Shown: positions 1-6,069, counted from the stretch's first letter. The stretch: 8,240 bases of DNA from Paracoccaceae bacterium (GCA_009922885.1 RFUP01000086.1:1-8240), one strand, 5' to 3'. The notes: generated from the letters alone by a model not told the origin. Numbers and translations: made by a program.

Positions 1-95
1 ACGGCCAGTCCTGTAGCGACTATCATAAAAACCCAGATAATAACAAAGTCAGAATAATTGCGCTGACTGGCAGGCAGACCAAAGTTTGTTCTCAT
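1..95 (-). CDS. Partial reading frame, putative membrane protein (runs off left edge)
   Basis: An ATG on the minus strand at 95-93 overlaps the TGA stop of prfA in an ATGA arrangement. The frame then stays open for 31 codons to the window edge. The visible protein starts MRTNFGLPASQRNY. Its residues 17-31 (FVIIWVFMIVATGLA) are strongly hydrophobic and look like the start of a transmembrane helix. The 4-bp overlap suggests translational coupling to prfA. The stretch is AT-rich (about 43% GC over 1-90) and uses codons such as AGA, ACA and TTT that are uncommon in the rest of the window. The visible residues do not resemble the start of PrmC, which often follows prfA in this group. I do not recognise the family. 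Thirty-one open codons can occur by chance, so reality is uncertain. Confidence 0.4.
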   Translation of the reverse strand, partial: MRTNFGLPASQRNYSDFVIIWVFMIVATGLA

Positions 96-265
96 TCGTT
101 TTCTTCCGCATTCATAAGTGCTTCACGTTGCCATTGCATCAGGGGCTCGATGATTGATTCAAGTTCCCCTTCCATGAATCGATCAAGATTGTGTGAACTC
201 ACGGAAATTCTATGATCAGTTACCCTGTTTTGCGGAAAGTTATAAGTGCGGATACGTTCCGAACG
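1..265. other. AT-rich segment with a composition boundary inside prfA
   Basis: By hand count, 1-90 is about 43% GC and 91-260 about 44% GC, whereas 271-430 is about 67% GC. The change is abrupt and falls near RF1 codon 294, just upstream of the highly conserved RTYNFPQ segment. The segment holds the 3' end of prfA and the start of an unidentified overlapping frame. I see no integrase gene or repeated att-like core, and only one side of the region is in view. Confidence 0.5.
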
Positions 266-1144
266 ATCACCCGAGCCGACTTGCGCGCGCCTGTCTGCGG
301 CGCGCTCCGAGGCGGCCCGTGCCTCTTCCAGTTCGAAAAGCCGCGCGCGCAACACCGCCATGGCATTGGCGCGGTTCTGGTGCTGGCTCTTTTCCGAAGA
401 GGTCACGATGATGCCCGTCGGCAAGTGCGTGATGCGCACCGCCGAATCCGTCGTGTTCACGTGCTGGCCGCCCGCACCGGAAGAGCGCATCGTGTCGATG
501 CGGATATCTTCCGCCGGGATATGCACGTCCACCTCTTCGGCCTCAGGCAAAACGGCCACGGTGGCCGCCGAGGTGTGGATGCGCCCGCCCGCTTCCGTTA
601 CAGGCACGCGCTGCACGCGGTGCACACCGGATTCGAACTTGAGCCGCGCGAACACGCCCTCGCCCGCGATCCGCGCAACAGCTTCCTTGATGCCGCCCAG
701 ATCGGTATTCTGGAGTTCCAGAAGTTGGAATGACCATCCGCTCTTCTCCGCGAAGCGTTGATACATCCGCAAAAGATCGCCCGCGAAAAGCGCGGCTTCC
801 TCGCCACCTGTGCCGGGACGGATTTCAAGAATGGCAGGCCGCGCATCGCGCGCGTCTTTCGGCAAAAGCGCAACGCGCAACGCCTGTTCCGCGTCTGGGA
901 GCTTGCTTTTTAACTCCGCAAGCTCGGCCTCTGCCAAATCCCGAAACTCCGGGTCCGTCAGCAAGGCTTGTGTCTCGTGCAGCTGGTCGCGCAAAGCCCG
1001 CCACGCCGAAATCTGGCGGATTACGGGGCCAAGCTCGGTATATTCCCGCCCGAGCGCCACGACATCGCCGCCCCCGGCCGCCATCTTGGCTTCGAGGAAT
1101 TCATAGCGCTGTTCGATCTGTCGAAGTCTGTCTTCCGGTATCAT
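92..1144 (-). CDS. prfA: Peptide chain release factor 1 (RF1)
   Basis: RF1 recognises UAA and UAG stop codons in the ribosomal A site and triggers hydrolysis of peptidyl-tRNA. The predicted protein has 350 residues, normal for the family. An N-terminal helical region (about 1-100) is followed by the codon-recognition domain with the tripeptide PVT at 181-183, within RVPVTEAGGRIHTSA. The catalytic loop GAGGQHVN carries the GGQ at 225-227 that reaches the peptidyl-transferase centre. I chose the ATG at 1144-1142 (MIPEDRL) because it matches the usual RF1 start. A TTG 21 codons upstream in frame is unlikely to be used. No strong Shine-Dalgarno sequence is visible. The last ~57 codons are oddly AT-rich and rich in rare codons (AGG, GTA, AGA, AGT, TCA, CGA). 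The usual INLTLY-like segment after TDHR reads ISVSSHN here. Product identity is secure; the C-terminal tail may be of foreign origin. Confidence 0.96.
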   Translation of the reverse strand: MIPEDRLRQIEQRYEFLEAKMAAGGGDVVALGREYTELGPVIRQISAWRALRDQLHETQALLTDPEFRDLAEAELAELKSKLPDAEQALRVALLPKDARDARPAILEIRPGTGGEEAALFAGDLLRMYQRFAEKSGWSFQLLELQNTDLGGIKEAVARIAGEGVFARLKFESGVHRVQRVPVTEAGGRIHTSAATVAVLPEAEEVDVHIPAEDIRIDTMRSSGAGGQHVNTTDSAVRITHLPTGIIVTSSEKSQHQNRANAMAVLRARLFELEEARAASERAADRRAQVGSGDRSERIRTYNFPQNRVTDHRISVSSHNLDRFMEGELESIIEPLMQWQREALMNAEENE

Positions 1145-1171
1145 GGTCTCGGCATTCCCGAAGGCAGAGGA

Positions 1172-1200
1172 TTGGTCAAGGGGCAAGCTTGTGGTATTCT
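1172..1200 (+). promoter_or_regulatory. Putative sigma70-type promoter for the small exported-protein gene
   Basis: TTGGTC at 1172-1177 and TATTCT at 1195-1200 are separated by 17 bp, a good match to the -35/-10 arrangement. Transcription would begin at about 1206-1208, on the ATG at 1207, so the mRNA would be leaderless or nearly so. The same bases read on the minus strand give TTGACC (1180-1175), a possible -35 for prfA, but the matching -10 (GAATGC or AATGCC) is poor. The assignment comes from sequence match only. Confidence 0.4.
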
Positions 1201-1206
1201 CGCCCA

Positions 1207-1488
1207 ATGCGGTATTTGGTCCTCTGCCTCCTGCCCCTGCCCGCTTTTGCGGAAGACGCTCCGAAAAAGCTGCCTCATGCTGCGCCCAAAGCGCCGGATT
1301 GTTACTGCACAGACAAACAGCGTAATCGCATCGAGCTTGGCGAGTCCATCTGCCTGACTGTGGATGGCAAGAGCTTCATCGCGCAATGCCAAATGTCCCT
1401 GAACGTGCCGATGTGGCGAAAAGTGCGGGAAAGCTGCGAGGTTTCCGCGATCTCAAAGCCCACCGATCCAGCGCGCCACCCGGGCTGA
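1207..1488 (+). CDS. Small exported cysteine-containing protein, function unknown
   Basis: A 93-residue protein starting MRYLVLCLLPLPAFAEDA. Residues 1-15 look like a short Sec signal peptide with cleavage after AFA, so the mature protein should be periplasmic. There is no lipobox. The mature part has five cysteines (32, 34, 49, 61, 77), including a C-x-C pair at 32-34. They could form disulfides or bind metal, but no known motif is recognisable. The reading frame stays open far upstream over prfA. I start it at the ATG at 1207 because that places the signal peptide at the N-terminus and coincides with the predicted transcription start. No Shine-Dalgarno sequence precedes it. The 3' end overlaps the convergent DUF1499 gene by 36 bp. 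The family is not recognised; that it is a real gene is fairly likely because of the signal peptide and promoter. Confidence 0.7.
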   Translation: MRYLVLCLLPLPAFAEDAPKKLPHAAPKAPDCYCTDKQRNRIELGESICLTVDGKSFIAQCQMSLNVPMWRKVRESCEVSAISKPTDPARHPG

Positions 1489-1848
1489 GTTCACGCCCAG
1501 ATCCGAGCGGCCGAACCGCAGGCGCGCGTAGATCACAAGGTCCACTCCACGCGCTTCCACGGTGGCGTAATCCGGAAACCCCCAAAGGCGCGAGCGGGTC
1601 ACAAAGGTTAGCCGCCCATCCGCCAAAGATCCGGCAATCAGCCGCGTGCGCGGCTCCTGCTCGATGATCGCCACCAAAGCCGACAATTGCCCACTTTGGC
1701 CGGGGATCACCTTGCGCACGCCTCCAGCGAATACCGCATCTTCTCCCTCAACAGGACCATGCCAGCGCGCCACGGAAGTCGGCGCCAGTCGCACATAAAC
1801 ACCGAAGGCAATCAGGGCAAAAACGAGGAAAGACGCCACTTTGGTCAT
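1453..1848 (-). CDS. DUF1499 family protein, membrane-anchored
   Basis: A 131-residue protein with one hydrophobic segment at about residues 4-20 (an N-terminal anchor or uncleaved signal), followed by a soluble part probably outside the cytoplasm. The C-terminal half carries features I associate with DUF1499: a SRLWGFPDYATV segment and a closing FGRSDLGVNSARVARW segment. The biochemical function of this family is not known to me. The start is the ATG at 1848-1846 (MTKVASF), which overlaps the TGA of the agmatinase-family gene in an ATGA arrangement. This points to translational coupling as the third gene of the M20-speB operon. A longer in-frame start at 1875 would overlap speB by 31 bp and is less likely. 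The 3' end lies inside the convergent 1207-1488 gene. Confidence 0.85.
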   Translation of the reverse strand: MTKVASFLVFALIAFGVYVRLAPTSVARWHGPVEGEDAVFAGGVRKVIPGQSGQLSALVAIIEQEPRTRLIAGSLADGRLTFVTRSRLWGFPDYATVEARGVDLVIYARLRFGRSDLGVNSARVARWIGGL

Positions 1849-2813
1849 GCCCCACTCCGCCGCGTCCAGCCCCAAAGCGCGATCAGCTCCATCGCCACAT
1901 GCGCGCCCGCCACAGCCGTGATATTGCCGTGGTCGAAAGGTGGAGACACTTCCACCACATCGCCGCCCACCAGATTGATCCCCGCGATATCGCGCAGGAT
2001 GATTGCCGCCTGCGCGCTCGAAAGCCCACCCCAGACCGGCGTTCCGGTGCCCGGTGCATAGGCCGGATCGAGGCAGTCGATGTCGAAGGTGAGGTAAGTT
2101 GGCCGGGTGCCAACGATCTCTTTCACCTTCCGGGCCACAGCCGCCGCCCCCGTTTCATGCACTTCTCGCGCGTCGATTACATTAACTCCCAAGTAATCCG
2201 AGCACTCGGTGCGGATACCGATCTGGACCGAGGTTTTCGGGTCCACGAGCCCCAGCTTCACGGCTTTGTACATAAAGGTGCCGTGGTCGATCCGGCTCAT
2301 GTCATCGTCCTGCCAGAGGTCCGAGTGGGCATCGAACTGGATAAACGAAAGAGGCCCGTATTTCGCCGCATGGGCGCGCAGGATCGGCAATGTGATGAAG
2401 TGATCTCCACCGAGCGTGATCATGGCCGTATCTGTTGCGAGGATGCCCGCCGCATGGGCCTCAAGGGCTGCGGGAAAATCCGACACCTTGGCATAGTCAA
2501 ACGCCAGATCCCCGTAGTCCACCACGGCAAACTCGCCCAGCGGATCATAGCCCCAACCATAGGGCGGATCGTAGGGTTGAAGGCACGAAGCCTCACGAAT
2601 TGCGCGGGGGCCAAAACGCGGGCCAGTGCGATGCGTCACGGCCTGATCGAAGGGAACACCAGTTACCGCGATCTCAGCGCCTGCAAGGTCTTTCGTGTAT
2701 TTCCGCCGCAGGAAACTTACTGCCCCTCCGAAGGCATTTTCATAGGACAGGCCTCGCAATTCACTCCGCGTGAATGCCTGATCGACCTGCGTTTTTGCGT
2801 CTTCCAAAGCCAT
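1845..2813 (-). CDS. speB: Agmatinase / arginase-family ureohydrolase
   Basis: A 322-residue member of the ureohydrolase superfamily, which hydrolyses a guanidino group to urea and an amine with a binuclear manganese centre. All six expected metal ligands are visible: His138 in GGDH, Asp161, His163 and Asp165 in DAHSD, and Asp244 and Asp246 in DIDCLDP. The TGTPVWGGLS segment follows at about 256-265. Length and motif order fit agmatinase (agmatine to putrescine plus urea). Guanidinobutyrase or another guanidine-acid hydrolase cannot be excluded, because substrate specificity in this superfamily is hard to read from sequence. The start ATG at 2813 has a GGAGG Shine-Dalgarno sequence lying within the end of the upstream M20 gene, only 3 bp away. 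The stop overlaps the DUF1499 start. The M20 neighbour suggests a catabolic rather than a purely polyamine-biosynthetic role (inference). Confidence 0.88.
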   Translation of the reverse strand: MALEDAKTQVDQAFTRSELRGLSYENAFGGAVSFLRRKYTKDLAGAEIAVTGVPFDQAVTHRTGPRFGPRAIREASCLQPYDPPYGWGYDPLGEFAVVDYGDLAFDYAKVSDFPAALEAHAAGILATDTAMITLGGDHFITLPILRAHAAKYGPLSFIQFDAHSDLWQDDDMSRIDHGTFMYKAVKLGLVDPKTSVQIGIRTECSDYLGVNVIDAREVHETGAAAVARKVKEIVGTRPTYLTFDIDCLDPAYAPGTGTPVWGGLSSAQAAIILRDIAGINLVGGDVVEVSPPFDHGNITAVAGAHVAMELIALWGWTRRSGA

Positions 2814-2816
2814 GGT

Positions 2817-3983
2817 TTACCCCTCCAGAGGCAGTTTGCGCTCGACGAGCCGCGCGAAGAAAGACGCGCCGATCGGAGCAACGGAATCGTTGAAATTATA
2901 TTTGGCGTGGTGAAGCCCTGCGCCCTCACCCTGCCCGAGGAACAAGTAGGCGCCGGGACGCTCTTCAAGGAAATAGGCGAAATCTTCCGCACCCATTTCG
3001 CGCCCTGCTTCCTGTTCAACCATCGCCTCGCCCACAACATCGCGGGCCACTGCGGCAGCGAACTCGGTCTCTTGCGCGGAGTTCACCGTCGCTGGATACC
3101 AAACGTCATAGGTCAGTTCCGCCGTTACGCCATAGCCCTTGGCAACACCTTCCACGATTTCGGCCATGCGGCGCTGCACCATCGCCTGCACTGCTTTGTC
3201 GAAGGTCCGCACAGTGCCGTTGATATAGGCCGTCTCCGGCACGATATTTTCTGCCGAGCCTGTGTGGATTTGGGTGACCGACACCACCAGATCGTCCAAC
3301 GCATAATGATTGCGACTCACGATGGTCTGGATCGCCTGCACGATGCCGCAGGCAGCAATCACCGGGTCAGCCGTTTCATGCGGCATCGCGCCATGGCCAC
3401 CACGCCCATTCACATGGATGTGGAACGTATCGACCGCCGCCATAATCGGGCCCGGGTTAGTGTAAAACTGCCCCTCCGGCACCCCTGGCGCATTGTGCAG
3501 CGCATAGACCTCGTCAATCTTGAAGCGGTCCAGAACGCCCTCTTCCACCATCACACCCGCGCCACCACCGTCTTCCTCGGCAGGCTGGAAGATCAAGGCA
3601 ACGGTGCCCGAGAAATTACGTGTTTCGCACAGGTATTTGGCCGCCCCTAGAAGCATCGTCGTATGGCCATCGTGGCCGCAGGCATGCATCGCCCCGGGCA
3701 CTTTTGACGCATACTCCAGCCCGGTTTCCTCATGGATCGGCAGCGCATCCATATCAGCGCGCAAGCCGATAACGGGCCCTTTACCTTTGCCATGCACAAG
3801 AGCCACTAACCCAGATTGGGCAAACCCCCGATGCACCTCGTCCACACCGAACTCCGCCAAGCGCTCGGCCACGAAATCAGACGTCTTGTGGCAGGCGAAA
3901 GCCAACTCGGGATTTGCATGAAAGTGCTGGCGCCAAGCAGCCATCTCTTCCGCGTATCCGGCGATGCGATTGATAACGGGCAT
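2817..3983 (-). CDS. M20 family amidohydrolase (hippurate hydrolase/aminoacylase-like)
   Basis: A 388-residue cytoplasmic metallopeptidase-fold enzyme of the M20D/HipO type, which releases amino acids from N-acyl or N-aroyl conjugates. Visible motifs are LRADMDALP (74-82), ACGHDGH (101-107) with ligands Cys102 and His104, QPAEE (133-137) with the catalytic and metal glutamates, ALHNAPG (161-167) with His163, a GRGGHGAMPH segment from the dimerisation domain, and the C-terminal GAEDFAYF and LHHAKYNFND with the last metal histidine (358). The true substrate is not determined. The start is the ATG at 3983-3981, preceded by AAGGAG (3996-3991 on the minus strand) at 7-nt spacing. An in-frame extension to 4049 lacks support. 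This is the first gene of the operon with speB and DUF1499, divergent from mazG across a 65-bp gap. Confidence 0.92.
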   Translation of the reverse strand: MPVINRIAGYAEEMAAWRQHFHANPELAFACHKTSDFVAERLAEFGVDEVHRGFAQSGLVALVHGKGKGPVIGLRADMDALPIHEETGLEYASKVPGAMHACGHDGHTTMLLGAAKYLCETRNFSGTVALIFQPAEEDGGGAGVMVEEGVLDRFKIDEVYALHNAPGVPEGQFYTNPGPIMAAVDTFHIHVNGRGGHGAMPHETADPVIAACGIVQAIQTIVSRNHYALDDLVVSVTQIHTGSAENIVPETAYINGTVRTFDKAVQAMVQRRMAEIVEGVAKGYGVTAELTYDVWYPATVNSAQETEFAAAVARDVVGEAMVEQEAGREMGAEDFAYFLEERPGAYLFLGQGEGAGLHHAKYNFNDSVAPIGASFFARLVERKLPLEG

Positions 3984-4048
3984 GTCTGGACTCCTTGAGG
4001 GCGCTAGGTCAGGCTTTGCCAAACAACACGAATGCACGGACAACCGCA

Positions 4049-4870
4049 ATGCCCGACCAGATCCCTACCGCTGAGGAAACCTCTGGAATCAATCGCCTCC
4101 TCCAAATCATGCAGGCGCTTCGCGATCCGCTAACCGGCTGCCCTTGGGATATCGAGCAAACCTTTGCCACCATTGCCCCCTACACTATCGAAGAGGCCTA
4201 TGAAGTCGCCGATGCGATTGAACGCGGCGAATGGGGTGAGTTGAAAGGCGAATTGGGAGACTTGTTGTTCCAATCGGTTTTCCACGCCCAGATGGCCGAA
4301 GAGGCAGGCTATTTTTCGTTCAACGATGTGGCCAACGGCATGGCCGACAAGATGATCGAACGCCATCCGCACGTTTTTGGCTCGGAAAGCCGTGATAAGT
4401 CCGCCGATCAGCAAACCGTCGATTGGGAGCGGATCAAAGCCGAGGAGCGCAAACGGAAAGCGCAAAAAGGCGTGTTGGAAGGGGTGGCCCTCGGGCTTCC
4501 TGCTCTCCTCCGCGCCGTCAAACTCCAGAAACGCGCGGCCCGCGTCGGCTTTGATTGGCCCGATGACGGGCATGTAATCGACAAACTGCTCGAAGAGGTC
4601 GACGAAATCAAAGAGGCCCGCGCCTCGGGAACGCCTTTGGATGTCGAAGAAGAGTTCGGCGATCTCCTTTTCGTGATCGCCAACCTCGCCCGCCATTGGG
4701 ATATCGATCCTGAAGCGGCCCTTCGGCGGACCAATGCAAAGTTCGAGCGCCGTTTTTCCTATATTGAACAATCTCTTGTGGCCCGCGGTTCCTCGCCGGA
4801 GCAATCAAATCTGGAAGAAATGGACACGCTTTGGAACGAAGCAAAGCAAGTCGAGAAGCGTCAAGTTTAA
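4049..4870 (+). CDS. mazG: Nucleoside triphosphate pyrophosphohydrolase MazG
   Basis: A 273-residue, two-domain all-alpha NTP pyrophosphatase that converts (d)NTPs to NMPs plus pyrophosphate. Established roles in the family are clearing non-canonical nucleotides and modulating (p)ppGpp levels in starvation. The N-terminal domain shows GCPWD at 30-34, then the metal-binding pattern EEAYE (48-52) followed by ELGDLLF (68-74). The second domain repeats it as EEVDE and EEEFGDLLF in the C-terminal third, so both catalytic-type motifs are kept. Length is close to the E. coli protein. The start ATG at 4049 (MPDQIP) is inferred. An earlier in-frame start at 3995 would add 18 residues that do not look conserved. 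The Shine-Dalgarno sequence is weak (CGGA). No clear promoter is visible in the 65-bp gap to the M20 gene. Confidence 0.95.
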   Translation: MPDQIPTAEETSGINRLLQIMQALRDPLTGCPWDIEQTFATIAPYTIEEAYEVADAIERGEWGELKGELGDLLFQSVFHAQMAEEAGYFSFNDVANGMADKMIERHPHVFGSESRDKSADQQTVDWERIKAEERKRKAQKGVLEGVALGLPALLRAVKLQKRAARVGFDWPDDGHVIDKLLEEVDEIKEARASGTPLDVEEEFGDLLFVIANLARHWDIDPEAALRRTNAKFERRFSYIEQSLVARGSSPEQSNLEEMDTLWNEAKQVEKRQV

Positions 4871-4873
4871 TTC

Positions 4874-4888
4874 TGATTTTTTCAATCA
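4874..4888. promoter_or_regulatory. Palindrome TGA-N9-TCA upstream of fbpA (possible iron-responsive operator or weak terminator)
   Basis: CTGATT (4873-4878) and AATCAG (4884-4889) form a perfect 6-bp inverted repeat around TTTTC. The core TGA-N9-TCA matches the generic form described for RirA-type iron boxes in alphaproteobacteria. It sits four bases upstream of a -35 hexamer for an iron-binding protein gene, where a repressor could block RNA polymerase. The same repeat lies 2 bp after the mazG stop and could instead be a weak transcript-end hairpin, but no U-tract follows it. The choice between the two is undecided. Confidence 0.35.
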
Positions 4889-4892
4889 GGTA

Positions 4893-4921
4893 TTGACTTG
4901 AGTAGTTTTGTCGGGAATTAA
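4893..4921 (+). promoter_or_regulatory. Putative sigma70-type promoter for fbpA
   Basis: TTGACT at 4893-4898 is a near-perfect -35. With 17-bp spacing, AATTAA at 4916-4921 is the best available -10 and is only a partial match to TATAAT. It lies 26 bp upstream of the fbpA ATG, so the mRNA would have a short leader containing the GGAGG ribosome binding site at 4939-4943. Confidence 0.45.
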
Positions 4922-4947
4922 GGCGCAAAGTTCCAACCGGAGGCATC

Positions 4948-5952
4948 ATGCGCTCGTTCCTGCTTTCCACCGCCGTTTTTCTCTCCTCGACAGCCGCCGT
5001 TTTGGCCGAAGAGGTCAATATCTACTCCTATCGCCAACCCGAGTTGATCCAGCCCCTCGTGGATGCTTTCACCGCCGAAATAGGCATCAAGGTGAACGTC
5101 GCCTTCCTCGAAAAAGGCATGGTTGAGCGCTTGATTGCCGAAGGTGATCGCTCCCCCGCCGATCTGGTTCTGACGGTTGACGTCGCGCGTCTCGCGGAAA
5201 TCGTAGATGCAGGTGTTACGCAACCCGTCGAAAGCGATGTGCTCAAGGCGAATGTGCCAGAAATCTACCATGATCCGGCAAACCACTGGTGGGGCCTTAC
5301 GACCCGCGCCCGTATCGTCTACGCCTCGAAAGATCGCGTGGCACCCGGCGAAATCACCACTTACGAAGATCTGGCCGATCCCAAATGGAAAGGCCGCATC
5401 TGCACCCGCCCCGGAACACATGCCTATAACATCGGTCTTGTCGCCGCAGTGCTACACCACCTGGGCGAAGAAAAAACCAAGGAGTGGCTCGAGGGCGTGA
5501 AAGCAAACCTCGCGAAGAAGCCCGAAGGCAATGACCGCAGCCAGGTCAAATCCATCTGGGCCGGTGAATGCGACATCTCGCTCGGAAACACCTACTATAT
5601 GGCGCAAATGCTGAAGGATCCCGAACAGCAGGCCTGGGCCGACTCCGTGCGCATCGAGTTCCCAACCTTCGCTGACGGCGGCACGCATGTGAATATCTCC
5701 GGCATCGCCATGACCAAAGCCGCGCCGAACAAAGAGAACGCCTTGAAAATGATGGAGTTCCTCTCTTCGCCAGCCGCGCAGGCAATCTATGCCGAGGCCA
5801 ACGCCGAATACCCGATCGCGCCCGGCAGCGAACCCGATGCCTTGGTTAAGGGCTGGGGCACCTTCACCGCAGACACGGTCAATCTCATGGACCTCGCCCG
5901 CCTGCGCCCGGAAGCCTTGCGCCTGATCGAGACCGTCAACTTCGACGGCTGA
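4948..5952 (+). CDS. fbpA: Fe(III) ABC transporter periplasmic binding protein (FbpA/FutA type)
   Basis: A 334-residue exported solute-binding protein expected to capture Fe(III) in the periplasm and pass it to an inner-membrane permease. Residues 1-20 form a Sec signal peptide (MRSFLLSTAVF..., cleavage after VLA). The mature protein begins with VNIYSYRQPEL. Candidate iron-ligand tyrosines are Tyr28, Tyr160 (in GTHAYNIG) and the diagnostic pair Tyr216-Tyr217 in GNTYYMA. This tyrosine-rich set resembles the FutA/FbpA class. Cys152 and Cys208 could form a disulfide. A GGAGG at 4939-4943 sits 4 nt before the ATG at 4948. No permease or ATPase gene is adjacent: mazG is upstream and a nucleoside hydrolase downstream, so this is an orphan or its partners lie elsewhere. 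A promoter and a possible iron-box palindrome precede it. Sugar or polyamine binding is unlikely given the double tyrosine. Confidence 0.9.
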   Translation: MRSFLLSTAVFLSSTAAVLAEEVNIYSYRQPELIQPLVDAFTAEIGIKVNVAFLEKGMVERLIAEGDRSPADLVLTVDVARLAEIVDAGVTQPVESDVLKANVPEIYHDPANHWWGLTTRARIVYASKDRVAPGEITTYEDLADPKWKGRICTRPGTHAYNIGLVAAVLHHLGEEKTKEWLEGVKANLAKKPEGNDRSQVKSIWAGECDISLGNTYYMAQMLKDPEQQAWADSVRIEFPTFADGGTHVNISGIAMTKAAPNKENALKMMEFLSSPAAQAIYAEANAEYPIAPGSEPDALVKGWGTFTADTVNLMDLARLRPEALRLIETVNFDG

Positions 5953-5969
5953 GCCGATTTCTAAATTTC

Positions 5970-5995
5970 CATGCCGGGCCTCGGGGTCCGGCATG
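5970..5995 (+). terminator. Strong GC-rich hairpin after fbpA
   Basis: CATGCCGG (5970-5977) pairs with CCGGCATG (5988-5995). Inside it GCC pairs with GGT (one G-U), giving an 11-bp stem capped by TCGG. It begins 17 bp after the fbpA stop, which fits a transcript-end structure. There is no run of T after it (AACCTGCC), so it is not a classical intrinsic terminator. It may protect the 3' end, or act as a terminator that does not depend on a U-tract. Confidence 0.5.
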
Positions 5996-6069
5996 AACCT
6001 GCCAAGCCTGCGGTTCCCGAGTTCAAAGTCGCCGGAGCTTCTGGACAGTGTTGTGCCAAAAGTGCACCG

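Noticed and set aside
1172..1186. FNR/FnrL-like site (TTG...CAA)
   Set aside because: The arms are one base too far apart (TTG-N9-CAA rather than TTG-N8-CAA) and the inner bases do not match.
730..1206. Upstream extension of the small exported-protein frame
   Set aside because: It lies antisense to prfA, and starting there would bury the signal peptide in the middle of the protein.
1145..1207. 21-codon N-terminal extension of prfA from a TTG
   Set aside because: RF1 proteins normally begin at the MIPEDRL-like segment. The extension lacks a ribosome binding site and covers the likely divergent promoter.
1899..3650. Very long plus-strand open frame (583 codons) opposite speB and the M20 gene
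   Set aside because: It is a shadow of two well-supported minus-strand genes. The composition is rich in Arg and His with no domain or signal, as expected from antisense of GC-rich coding sequence, and no ribosome binding site was noted.
4130..4804. Minus-strand open frame of 224 codons opposite mazG
   Set aside because: MazG motifs on the plus strand are unambiguous. The antisense frame has no recognisable features.
5452..5994. Minus-strand open frame of 180 codons opposite fbpA
   Set aside because: It overlaps a clear fbpA gene and shows no motif or start signal.
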